Origin: Eudromia elegans
Taxonomy: Eukaryota; Chordata; Aves; Tinamiformes; Tinamidae
Length of the DNA stretch: 64,000 nt
Assembly: GCA_003342815.1 (NCBI GenBank)
Contig: PTEX01000003.1
Coordinates: 2,946,567-3,010,566, forward strand
Direction of reading: 5' to 3'
This document shows, piece by piece, positions 52,216 to 64,000 of the stretch. The stretch's first letter is position 1. Every line of letters begins with the position of its first letter. A program made the position numbers and the translations under genes. The notes beneath the pieces were generated by a model. It was given only the letters and a program-made list of their open reading frames with translations. It did not search any database and was not told the DNA's origin.

Positions 52216-55200
52216 CATTTCTTCATCCTACAATCTACCTTAATAATTTCCTTTTACCTTCTCCACCCTAACGAATCTTTGAAGAGGCAGTTACAAAATA
52301 GTGCAAAACGCACCTTAACTTCTCTTAGAAAAAATAACGGTGGATTAAAAGTATTTGCAAAATCAGAAACTATATCACAGGAAAGAAGGGCAGTGAACAA
52401 CTGGATCAGCTGTTGATCTTTCAACCTTGATATTTATGCATATGGCAATATACATATTATAGAAATTGACTATTATGAAGAATAATTTTGTTTGAGCATT
52501 GGGATTCCTTAATGTTGTGCTTTCTAAAACAAAGGGATGCTTTAATCTCCTTCCCTCTTCCATCCAATTTCTTTTCAAAAACTGAACCTACTAGCGAAAA
52601 GTATTGCAGAGGAAATCCTAAAACAGAACCATTAACTAGCTCAGTTCGTCTTTGAAAAGGCTTTTGCCAGCTCTGGTTACAATCTTTTCTGATTCACTCA
52701 CGTACATATTTTTCAAATAACCAATAAAATTCCTTGCGGCTGATTTCTATGACAGACTCATATCACTGACTTGTAAATGTGATACCACTTTTAATGCAGC
52801 CTCTGTAAAAATAACTTAACCAGAGGCTGATTTAATGAATTAGACTGTGAGCCAAGAAATCCTGACTCCTCCCGATATCCTCACAAATTTAGACTATTTA
52901 CACCTCGGTGTCTTAGTCTGAAAAACTCTATAGCACTTTGCCCATTTCCTGCACTGATGATGCTTCCAAAATGCTAAGGAGTGAGTTACTGCGTATGCAT
53001 TCAGGGCAAACAAAGCTGAAAAAATCTTGCGATAACTTTTGATGGAAATGCTGCCTGATACAAAGTAGAGGGCATGTGCTGTTAACACCAGCAGTTCTTA
53101 GTTGCCCCACAGCTTTCAACTCAGTCCTTACACAATCTTTTTAGAGAGCAGGTTTCTGCAGCGGATGGGCTCTTACAGGTCTCTGTGGCCTTCTCTCGTT
53201 CCGCTACATGTGGCAGGAATTTCTGCAGCTCCTGCACACGGGGATCGTGCAGTTGTTCACTGCACGACAATCTTCCACAGACAGAAGCATGGCATGTGCA
53301 CAACTGTGTGAAGGGAGAAAATGCAGCACTTTTGGTCTGCAAATGCATCATCTCTTTACAGACCTAGACAGATCTGAGTTAAAGCTCAGTTCTTTTCTTC
53401 TGCCTCTTTTAATAACTAAATATTTACCAAATGTTCTGGTTTGTGTGAAGCACCTACAGGAAAGTGGGAAAGCAGCTCTGCTTCCAACCCATTCAGACTT
53501 GTGTTTCTGTGCTAAGACTACTGAAAGGGTGATAATTGGTCCCAACTGTTGAGTTTCCTGTTATGTGGACATATTCAACTAACAGAAACATTACGGAGAC
53601 CCCCAAATCAATTCACATAGGTCACTGCACGGCAGTCAGATGGTAACTTCTGCTCAGCACTAAGCAGCACGGAATATGAACCAGTGCCCAAAAGGTGAAA
53701 GGCACCGTATCCGATTACAAATTTCCATGCTGCCTCGTTCCACACTGGAATTTTGCTTTACGGCCTCTCTTACCATACACACTACAAAGGTTGGAGCAAA
53801 TGTGCAAGACAGTTTTTCTGTAATATTACTGGGTACCCAACAAAGGTGCAGAAAGATGGTTGAGAGTTTTTGACTCAATTTCAGCTCAGGAAGCACCAAG
53901 GGGCCCAGTAAGATTCGTGGCTAACTTGAAAATAGGCCTAAGAATAAACCTGGACATCATTTGGGCATTCCTCAAATGGGATGAGGGGATCATTCTTAGT
54001 ATAATAACTCTAAAAAGATTTTTTGCTTTATTATGAGATAAATGGCGAACACTTTAAAGATGTCAAGAACAGCAATATCAGCTTGCTGTTAGCAAATGTA
54101 ACGGTAACATTTATCATTGGCCTGTATTATATCAATTCTCTTACTCTTTACATAACCCATTTAAAATGAACAATAAAAGTTTTCTTTAATTAGCTACTGG
54201 TGTGCATTAACATGATCATGATTAAACCATAAAAACCAACTGTACATTACTCTGGTCCCCTATCCCACATGTTTTGAATTATTTTAGTTGAAAATGTACT
54301 TTGAGTCCCTTTTAAAAGTTCGACCTTCTGCTTTCAGAGAATTAAATGCATATTACTGTAGTGGAGAAGATAATGTTTCAGACCTCCAGGCATATATTAA
54401 ACACACTGGCAGCACATTAGACAAAATGCTTTACTTATTAGATACTTCCTATTCTAAACAGTGTCATCAAAGGCTAAAAACAAAATCCATATAAAAGCTG
54501 CACAATGCTTCCACACAGAACCTGTGCCAAAATCCCTGTACTTTCCAACTAATGAGGAAAGGATGTGTACTCTTAACATATGAATGTAAGATTTTCCAAG
54601 CATTCACTTTAGGAAACAGGACTATTGATTCCACATGGCTTATGTTAAATGAAACTGTATTGGTAAAATAACCTTTAAGATATTTGGCATGATAACTGTA
54701 ATTAAACAGTATTCAAAGGAATAAAACAAAAGGGAATTTGGTTCCACAATAGCTAATTAAAATAAAATGAAAAAACACAGCATGTCATCTATCAAGATAA
54801 ATTGTTATTGTTTAAGAACTATTTAAATACTGTTAAAATATACTTTTAGATAAAATCTGAAGGGACTGGAAAAATATTTGTGGCTTAAAAATGGATAGTT
54901 TGGCGAAGAAAAAAGTATAGGATGCTGAAATTTTATGCTGAGATAATAGCTTTAAAGCTTTGAGCATAACCAGATGGTACTTAAATCAGCAGAATGCTAC
55001 AGTTTCACTGTCAGAAGGAGTTGCAATATGAAAAGGTTTTCAATGGCTAGAAAAAATGTCAAGTTGATAGTTTACTTCTTAGATCACTTCAGTGCATTTT
55101 CTCATCCTCCCACAGTTATATATCCTATCAGGACTAGAAACCATAGAAAAGGTGCTGAAAGCTACGCTAGTAGCTAGGGAACTGCAGCTAATTCTTTCTT

Positions 55201-58200
55201 TTCATGTGCTGAGATAGGTAACTTTACTAGCTTAACCTCTTGAGTTCAAGAGGGCATATGACATATATATCTATCTAGTAAAAGGGCATGGAAATAGCAT
55301 GTCTGGTAGAACACACACCAAGAACTACTTCATAAAACCAGGGTAAATAAATTCAATTGCCTTTCAAAAATGGAGAAACAGCCTCATTTAGAGCCAGCAC
55401 AATCTTAGTCAGGTAATTCTATTCATTTATTATACTCCCCCTCCACCTTTTTAATTTTGATAAATGCTTTGAGGTAGTAAAATTACCAAGGTAAACACTG
55501 AAACTAATCGTTAGATTGAAAATTAATACATTTTCCAAACCAAAGCAAGGTATTTTACAGCCATCGGCAACATTTTTAGTTATGTTTTAACTTTCTTAAT
55601 CCCTCAAGGGCATTCCACAGTAACAAATGTAAGCATGTACAAAGTTTCACTATTAAAAATTCTATCAGTTTCAGAGTTATTTTCTTTTCCTGAAACTTTT
55701 ATGCACTTTAAAGGCTAGTTCTCTGCTTGGTGGAATCCAAGCAAGCAGGAGAAACTCTGGAAGCACAACTACTCTAGCCCAAAACATCTATCTCCTGCAT
55801 AATTTTTCCAGTTTCTCATACTAATTATTGTTATATAATGGCACTATTGAAGTAAAATTTCCAGCCTCCAATAACATTTCCCTAACTCCAATCAAAAACC
55901 TTCAGCCAATCATGAGATCATTCCTCACATTACATAAATCCTGGAAAGAGTCACAAGAGTGAAACCATAGAATCAACGCGCCAGGCGCAACGGGTGCACC
56001 ACAGTGCTCCATGACCTGATTGTAACTCTCTTGCTAAAAAGCAGCAATACCTTCATAGGAATAAAAATTTTGCCTAACATACAAGGTTAGCTAAGGAAAA
56101 AGAGTACGTTCCAGTTTTCTTCCACGACAATTGAAAGACTTTGTGATTTCTTCCCGGTTTTCTAAGAATTTTGAGTATTTTAAGAATTCTCATTCTAAGT
56201 ATTTCAACTATTGCACCAAAGCACTTCTGAGAGTATATAATTTATCTGACATATATTTTTATATAATTTATATGACATTTCACATGTCATAGCTTTCTAA
56301 AGATCTAATTTGCTTTTGTTAATCAATATTTCTTTTGCTACATTTTTCTATTGAACTTCTATTGTACTTCAAGTACAACAAATTTATCCTCCTGAGCATG
56401 TGGATTATATGACTTATTATAATTCTGACAATCGTTTTGCAAATTCAAATACTAATCTCACCTGGAAAATACAAAACACATACATAGAAGAATTTTGTAA
56501 TAGCAAAAGATGTCTTCCAGTTTAATTCATTATGAAGTTTTTCCTAAGTTTGAAAGGTTCACATGCACTTTTCTCAATCCAACTGTAGAACGAGGATATA
56601 TATTATATGTATCAAAAAGTTTCCTTCAAAAAAGAAACTATTAAACCAAAATAAAATGGAGCAACAAAAATACTTAAAATTTCAAATATTTGAAATAGTT
56701 TGCTATGTAAAAAGTAGTTTTTTAAGAATTTCTTTTTAATCAGAATTTGCTGCAGGAAAAAAATGATGCTAATTTTATTCAGTGCAAGCACGTATACTAC
56801 GCAACTCCCAACAGGAATTCAACTGTAGTGTTCACAGTACTACAACTATTAGGTGAAAGAAGTGGTAGCTAGGAGTAATTGTAGTAACTGTAGATTGTAG
56901 TAACACAGCTCCTTTGTGCAACATTCTCCCAGCTCTTCAGTATTACAGTAATAGGCTGCTTTCTGTTAAATGCTGGTCCACATATTCATAAATCAAAGCC
57001 CGTGTTAAATGTTCCAGTTGTAACATGGTTATATTCAAATGATAAATTATTTCTAACTCAGCAGAGTTAGTTTTTCCTATCTTAATACAGACAGCATGTT
57101 TGTTATGCTCTACTATCATTAGCCAGTCAGGACTCCTATGTTCAATGTTTTAATTTCTTTTTTTAAAAGAAACAAATTCTGTCTAAAAAGACCAAGCCTA
57201 AAGCTGGCAGTGTTTGTCCGACAGTAACTTTTCATTAAATTTTTTACTAAAAGAATTATCTGTTCTGTGTTACTTTTTAAAATTTACTTTCAGAATTTTA
57301 AATTTCATATCTTTGCTTATAAATGAAAAACTGCTGGATCAAAATAAATATACATATTTGCTTTAGACAAATTGAGTGCACATTTTAGCACATTTTTTTT
57401 CCCATTAGGGCCCAGAAACCTTTTTCTTTGATGCTCCAAGTGTGTATTTCAATTGAACATTCCCCACACCCCAAATGTATTTGAAATTACAGTTTAATTT
57501 TATAAGATATTCTCTTACATTTCAGAGATATAACCTCTGTTTCAAGTATTTAACTGCACAGGACTGCAGTTTCATTAGGCTCAGTTTTGGGTCACATATC
57601 CATGCTGAGAGATGTACTGAACCAAAAGATGTTTTAGTGCTGATCTGCTGTTATTGGAAACAATTTGATCCTATCAAGTGATCTGCATCGTTCATGAGGC
57701 TGAATTAGCTTCCCTTCACTGGTGGGTCCAAGTATACTATAAAAAAAAAAGAAAAAAGCAGCCAAAGACTTGTAACTTTGAGCCATTCCGGCTGTGGTTT
57801 CACGACAAGAACGCTCTACAGGGTCTGCTATGACCAATTCCCTCGTTCAGCTCCGACCACGGCTGCACAAACACTCTTGCCACACAGCTGCACTCTGCAG
57901 CCTGGGGCAGCATCCTGTCAAGTGGTGTTTTCACTGACCAGTGCTGGAAACCCACATGTCCGGGGTGACACAGGCTGCGGCACAGGACTTGCCTGCACAA
58001 AATGTTGGGTCCTACATATTGATATTTTCTTGTTGGGATGTATAATCATGCTCCAAAAACTTTCTCATGTGATAAGGATTTTTAAATCGAGAATTCATTA
58101 AATAAAATTTACCTTCAATAATTTAAATAATTTCAGGTTTTACACAAGAAAATATCACATGCTGCTGTGCTGTACAATTGCAGATCACTTTAAAAGGTTA

Positions 58201-59202
58201 TTAATTGAATATCCTTCCATTAACTAATATTAAGTGTTCCATGAAAAGAACAAAAAGATGCAGAATCAGACGCCCGGCACCATGGTACTGTTTCAAAGTC
58301 AAATTCAACAAGGCCTCAGAATGAAAATTCAGGTTTTTTTCTAGGCTATAATGAATGAGTGCATAAGCACTGAAATAAGTCATTATTTTGACACAGTAAC
58401 GTTTTAGTTGTATTTCATACTACAGAATCTAATGGCAGCCTCTTAACTGAGCTAATATCTGCACAGTTAAATGAACCAGCCTACATATCAAGTGCTACAG
58501 TTTTTCTCTAATATACAGCAGTGCCTCTATTGATATTTCAAGCATCTTAAAGACTATTAAAATATCTAACATCGCAGTAGATTGAAGATGTTAAGTACAA
58601 ATGCTGCCCAACTGGAAAGTCCTTCTACATTATTTCCAATAACAAAACTTCAGAATCATCCCCTAGAAGAAAAAGTATTTCCTAGAGTGTATACAAATGC
58701 CCTTAAAATGTGTCCTGAGTTTAAACTACAAGTGAAAAATTCTGAAGTAAAGGAGCCTTTGGTGAGAAACTTCCTAGTATTGGCACAAGAACATGCGCTG
58801 GGACGTTGAGCGCTTCGTGTTCTAAAGGATTCCAGAGGTCTGGAAAGTTATCTTAGTTATCCAGACCCTAAGAAAAAATCTTCTTCTGTTTTTGGTCTGT
58901 TTCCCACACTGGTTCATTGTAGTGTTAGAGAAGGAAAGAACGTGGCAGCCTAATTTGGATTAGCTTAACCAGCCTCTGAACTTCATGCTAAATTGTGCCC
59001 GCTGAGCTCTCATTAAAAAAGGCAAAGTTTGGGCTGATGATGACAGCGAAGACAGTAAGAAGGTCCAGATCCAAGGAAAAAAAAAAAAAAAGCTCTTGGA
59101 AGAGCCTGTCATGGAAATACTCTTGGCTTTCTCCTGCTATTATAGGGCATTACTGTGCCATATTATATTCAAGATGCAAGAAGAGTGCAGATTATTACTG
59201 AA

Positions 59203-59250
59203 TATGTATTCATATATATTCCTATATATGTATTCATATATATATTCCTA
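59203..59250 (+). repeat. Two tandem copies of an AT-rich ~24-bp unit
   Basis: TATGTATTCATATATATTCC at 59203 recurs from 59227 with one extra TA. Both copies end in TTCCTA. It is a young local duplication. Confidence 0.85.
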
Positions 59251-59945
59251 TTAGTTCACTATGAAAAATCCTACTTGTTGAATCTCAATCTCATTAAGAT
59301 AAAATATTATCTTAAATAACATGTCATGTATTATTTTTTAACTACACAACTGCAGCAGTGGCCACATAGAAAACATCAACACAGCAACGGACACAGCATA
59401 GAAATGGCATGACCGTGGTCCACAACCCCAAAATATTTGTAAGATGCCTCTTTAAATCCAGTGTACCAAATAACCTTGCATTCTTCACCTGTCTGGGCTA
59501 TAAAACATATTATTTTCCACAGACAATTTTTAAGCTGTTGGTTTTCAGGTCTAGTGCTGGAGAAATAACCTTTCGAAAGCGAACTTGGGCTGGTTTATCA
59601 TCTTCTGGAATCTCCAGACAGCCCAAGCAAGAGATGAAACGGATCCATCCAACATGTGGTAAAATGGGACATTTACAGCTGCTCGTGTACTGTTACAGAA
59701 TATTTTTGCCAAAGCAATCTTCGAGGAAGTATATTGTAACATTTTCTGTCTGTCTATAAAGCCTTCTTAAGGGAGTAAATCTCCAGGACACACAGAGGTA
59801 AAATGTTACTACCCAAATCAAATCAAAAATCAAAGTATAAGGCTACTCAACGGAACAACAACAACAAAACGGAAGGGATCATTGCACTGTTTGAATTATT
59901 ATGCAAATAATAATTAGTTTTAAATATTTATAGCATTTATTATTA

Positions 59946-59967
59946 TTTACATATAATTATATGTAAA
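59946..59967. repeat. 22-bp perfect palindrome
   Basis: The TTTACATATAA half-site and its exact complement meet at position 59956/59957. All eleven pairs match; AT-rich context makes chance occurrence plausible. Confidence 0.9.
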
Positions 59968-61540
59968 ATATATAGTGTAAACTTTTTTTTTCTTTTAATA
60001 TTTTTTAAAAGTTAAAGTACCTAACTTATTAACTTTTTTTTTTTTAACTTTAAAAGTTCAAGTATTGACTGGAAAACTCCCAGCCTGTCAGACTGTAGTG
60101 CATAAGAACCTGGAGGACAGGCTACTAACTTCAGGTTCCGCTTGCTGGGAATTTCAGGATGCTCAAGCACCCAGGACACACAGCTTGGGCGAGCTAACTT
60201 TCTGACTTTAATTATCACTTTAGAAGCTAGGCCAAACTGATCCTTGCCATGCAAATGTAAAATGGATTTACATTTGCTATGACAGGCTCCATCGCTGACA
60301 AACCCTGATGAAGACCCCATGCGGCACCCAATGCAGAAGAGTATATTGAGAAACTGCTTTACACGAGAACCAATGATCCAATAAATACAATGTGCAAAAC
60401 AACCAGATGTTCAATGTGTAATATACACGCATCTGGAAAAAAAAAAGGCTTTTTGCCAAACAGAATGAATTTTATGAAACAGTGGGAGATTTTCAAAAGC
60501 ATGTAGAACAGTTAATTGCCCATCTCCTATATGAGATAATGAGAGTTTTGCAAATAACTTATTCTGTGTTTTCCAAACCCAAAAAGCTGAAAAAGTGACT
60601 GATCTGTGTCAAAAATCAGATCAGATCACACATCCTAGTGGGAAAGAAAAATAAATATACAAATGACCATGAACACAGTCAAACTAATGCAAACACATGT
60701 ACCTAATCAAAAATACCTAATAACAGGTTAATTGTCTTCATAGTTATATAAATAAAGGTCGCCCGACTTCCTATAACATTGCTTCAACTCACTGTTCTTC
60801 AAATAAATGAGTTTCATGAAATATGTAGGGAGAGGCTTATTCACTAAAACTAATAGGTTTTTAGTGTTATATTTTTTCTGTAACACCCACTTCCTCAACA
60901 ATATGAAATAGTTTTCATAGCTCATTTCTGAGAACATTCTACTAAGTGATTATCACTCCTAGGCTAAAATTAGTGGAAATATTTGTTTGCTGAGGAGAAA
61001 AAAAAGATATGTTTTCGTTCTTGATTCACACAATGAGACACAGGTAAGTGTCAGTGAAATGGAACGAATTGGGTATACTGGCTATAGAATATGTATTAAT
61101 TATGCAGTAGAAGAAAATAGCAAAGATACAATTTCTGCACATATTTTATACATACAAATAAGTAATGAGTCAAATCCCTGCTGTGTTAACTATGTGAGCT
61201 TGCCAGCCAAATACCAAAATGAATGCTAGCCGAGTGAAACATTAGTATCACAGAATCATTGCCTCCTTTTAGAAACCACATCTGCAATTTAAAATAAAGA
61301 TGAGGCTATATTCTCCTGTTTAAAATACTCGATTTGGATGAAGCCATCTAGAATTTTGATGTAATTTTGGTGCATTTTATGCAGCATTGCAGGGGGATGA
61401 ATTAAATTCTTAAAAAGTAATTTAAAATAAAATTTTAAAACCTGTTTACATTTTGAAGTATAAACATAATTTGGGCATTTCTGTGAGTTTGTGATTAACA
61501 TAGAGCTCTATGCATTTGTTCATGAGAGGGTTTCTTTTCT

Positions 61541-61617
61541 CTTTTGTTTCTCTATTTGTTTTTCTTTCTTATTTTCTTTTTTTTTTCTTTTTTCTTTTTT
61601 TTTTCCCCCCCGACTAT
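61541..61617 (+). repeat. T/C-rich polypyrimidine tract
   Basis: About 75 bases of T with interspersed C, ending in a C run. It yields two spurious Phe/Ser-rich frames on the plus strand. On the transcribed strand it is polypurine. Confidence 0.9.
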
Positions 61618-62855
61618 GTGTGTGCAGATGTGTATGTCCTTTTGAGTTACCCTTGCGCTTTGGTTTCATATCTGCCAAAACAGCCCTCTGCTCTTAAGAC
61701 TTCTATTTTAGGGTGAGCTTACTTCACTCCTTAACCCTTTTCACACTACCTTGAAGAAAAAAAAAAACCAAACCAAAACACAACTACTTTGAAGAGTCCT
61801 ACTCGGTAACAAAATACATTGAAAGATGTTTTCTCAATAGAAGAATTATATCTAAGTCTTGACGGGAATGAAAATGGATGCTTATATGAAATATCAAAAA
61901 AAAAAAAAAAGTGAAGCGCACAGCCTTTCAAAAAGATCTCTCTGCTGTTTTTGGCAACAAAATCAAATGATGAGACAAAACCTCCTAACAATGGAAACAT
62001 AGTATGGGGATGACTCAGGACACTGGCAAGGACTTTATTTTGATAGTCCTTGAACTAACCCAAGATCACTTTTTTTTTTTTTTTTCTCAGGAAAACATCC
62101 GACAAATGGCAATGTGGGATTCCAAGTACTGGTAAAACTACCAGGAAAATGATGCAAGTATTATTCAGCTATTCCAGCTCAGGGTTTTTATTGGCATTCT
62201 CAGGAAGTTACACTACTGGCATTCTCCCTGACACTATCAAGCTAAAAGCTTGCTCTACATTTAAAACATTATGAACAAAATAGCCCAGTGCTAGAAATTA
62301 TACAGCAGATCACTATATAATGTCATCAATACTTCAAAAGATCTGGCCATTCAAAAATTAGGTGTTGCATTAAAACCAGGACTCCACAGAAACCAAAATA
62401 ATATCCACATATACATGAACAACAAAAAACTATTTGCTTTCATACAAAGCAAAGTTGGAAAAGATGTAATACAGTGGGACTCCTGAGGTAAAGTTCTTTA
62501 GGCAACTGCCCTGATTTTGTGCCCTTGGTATCTGTGCTTAGATCACAGATTAGTTTTATATCAAAGAGAAATGTTTTCCTTCAGAAATCAAAGACTAATT
62601 TCACCTTATTGATGACAAACTACAGGCACCAAAAGGTTAAAAACACAAGGCTTTTTTTTTAGCATAAAGGTATTTCTTTTTCAAGTTTCTTAACATTATA
62701 CTGTCTTCAGTAGAAAAACTTTCAAATAATATAAAGGACTACGTAAGATGAATCTCTGGAACAGCCTAAACTAAGAAAACAAAGTTATACATGGTATAAA
62801 TTTTCTTCATGAATTCTACACCATTGTCTGCCTCAAATTTGCACATATTTTACAC

Positions 62856-63722
62856 TCATAGAATCACAGAATCATAATATCTGTTAGGTTGGAAGAGACC
62901 TGTAGAGGTCATCTAGTCCAACCCCCCTGCACACGCAGGGTCCCCTAGAGCATGTGGCACAGGGTGATGTCCAGGCGGGTTTTGAAGATCTCCAGAGAAG
63001 GACACTCCACCACCTCTCTGGGCAGCCTATGCCAGGGCTCTGTCACCCTCACTGTTAAGAAATTCTTCCTCAAGTTCCTGTGGAACTTTTGATGCCATTT
63101 CCTCTAGTTCTATCGCTGGTCACCACTGAAAAGAGACTGGTCCCATCTTCCTCACTCCTTCCCTTAAGGTATTTACAGACACTGATGAGGTCCCCTCTCA
63201 GTCTTCTACAGGCTGAAGAGGCCCAGCTCTCTCAGCCTTTCCTCATAGGGCAGATGTTCCAGACCCCTAATCATCTTTGTGGCCCTGCGCTGGACTCTCT
63301 CTAGCAGCTCCACGTCCCTCCTGCACTGGGGAGCCCAGAACTGCACACAGTACTCGAGGGGCGGCCTCACCAGGGCTGAGGAGAGGGGCAGAATCACCTC
63401 CCTCGACCTGCTGGAGACGCTCTGCTTAATGCACCCCAGGATCCCATTGGCCTTCTTGGCCACGAGGGCACACTGCTGCCTCATGGTCAACTTGTCGTCC
63501 ACCATGACACCCAGGTCCCTCTCTGCAGGGCTGCTCTCCAGGAGGTCGGTCCCCAGCCTGTAGGCATGTCTAGGGTTATTCCTCCCCAGGTGCAGGACCC
63601 TACACTTGCCCTTGTTGAACTTCATGAGGTTTCTCACTGCCCAGTTGTCCGGTCTGTCCAGGTCCCTCTGGATGGCAGCGCAGCCCTCTGGGGTATCAGC
63701 TACTCCTCCCATTTTGATATCT
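62856..63722 (-). mobile_element. CR1 LINE, 5'-truncated, young copy with open RT C-terminus
   Basis: On the minus strand this is the 3' part of a CR1 non-LTR retrotransposon. An uninterrupted 168-codon frame (63206-63712) ends the ORF2 reverse transcriptase, with motifs [43 protein letters not shown] and [19 protein letters not shown]. It is followed by the CR1 3' UTR (GGTTGGAAGAGACC on the plus strand) and the terminal TCTGTGATTCTATGA tail at about 62856. The 5' end is lost near 63722, as usual for CR1. The intact frame and clean tail suggest a relatively recent insertion. It lies in the same orientation as VPS13B. Confidence 0.93.
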
Positions 63723-64000
63723 TCATGTTATTACATATTTCTATAGGATGAACAGTCTTTTCACATTTTCTGGCTTCAGGATTTTAACATGAATAGAAAT
63801 ACATAATATTTATTTCACTCTATAGCTAAACAGTCACCATTTAACAAAGATGCTGTAGAATACAGATTATCATCATACTCAGATAAGATAGATTCATCTA
63901 CCATTCCTTCTCTTCACTCTGTAAGGTCTAGCGAATAAAATGTTTTGATGAAACCTTAACTTATTTTAATTTATATTTAAAAAGATGTAACTCATTAAAC

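Larger units (their letters stand above)
50799..64000 (-). other. VPS13B: VPS13B intron, partial (5' side of the window)
   Basis: Everything right of the ATTTTCCTTCACAG acceptor at 50799. I found no VPS13B exon in it, although a short diverged exon could have been missed. It contains an old CR1-like element (51.43-52.21 kb), a young CR1 (62.86-63.72 kb), an AT-rich 24-bp duplication at 59.2 kb, a 22-bp palindrome at 59.95 kb and a long pyrimidine tract at 61.54 kb. The remaining sequence is AT-rich and unassigned. Confidence 0.75.

Noticed and set aside
57778-58101. 107-codon plus-strand frame with several Cys residues
   Set aside because: No signal peptide, domain or splice context; the opposite strand is also open.
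61250-61275. CACAGAATCATT as a CR1 3' end
   Set aside because: Only about a dozen bases match and no CR1 sequence follows.
1-64000. Intronic microRNAs miR-599 and miR-875, known to be hosted by VPS13B in mammals
   Set aside because: I searched both strands by eye for the mature sequences as I remember them and saw no match; they probably lie in another intron.

Overview
This window is vertebrate, almost certainly avian, nuclear DNA. It is AT-rich and dominated by non-coding sequence, with few interspersed repeats. The recognisable repeats are CR1 LINEs, including one carrying the TTCTATGA-type 3' end typical of birds. There are no operons, CRISPR arrays or bacterial-style genes. The species cannot be fixed from this sequence alone.

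The only protein-coding gene I can support is VPS13B (COH1), read on the minus strand. It encodes a giant Golgi-associated protein of the VPS13 bridge-like lipid-transfer family. Seven consecutive internal exons are present, in transcript order 50798-50096, 41426-41289, 30664-30263, 19123-18924, 17354-17147, 16818-16634 and 678-482. All have AG acceptors and GT donors, and the codon phase agrees at every junction. Together they give 677 uninterrupted codons plus two bases from the middle of the protein. The exon at 18924-19123 has no long open frame starting with Met, so I found it by translating the GC-rich patch on the minus strand. The first and last exons of the gene lie outside the window, and the exon preceding 50798 was not found in the 13.2 kb to the right.

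Layout: 1-481 is partial intron. The last exon here (482-678) is followed by a 16 kb intron carrying a CR1 fragment near 3.98 kb and an older CR1 at 15.4-16.2 kb. Three exons cluster within 2.5 kb (16.6-19.1 kb). Introns of 11.1, 10.6 and 8.7 kb separate the remaining exons. These contain isolated CpG-rich patches (about 29.1, 35.3 and 44.9 kb), an ancient CR1 at 44.2-44.5 kb, a long GA microsatellite at 49.4 kb and unassigned high-complexity sequence. The right end (50.8-64 kb) is intron with an old CR1-like element at 51.4-52.2 kb and a young CR1 copy at 62.9-63.7 kb.

I found no clear novel system. The most useful second-look items are: the GC-rich, apparently drifted VPS13B exon with an off-consensus donor; a CpG-rich intronic patch followed by a GTAAGT donor (possible alternative first exon); an unexplained 155-codon open frame behind a good acceptor at 20.6 kb; and two sites with 10-bp-phased octamer-like motifs.
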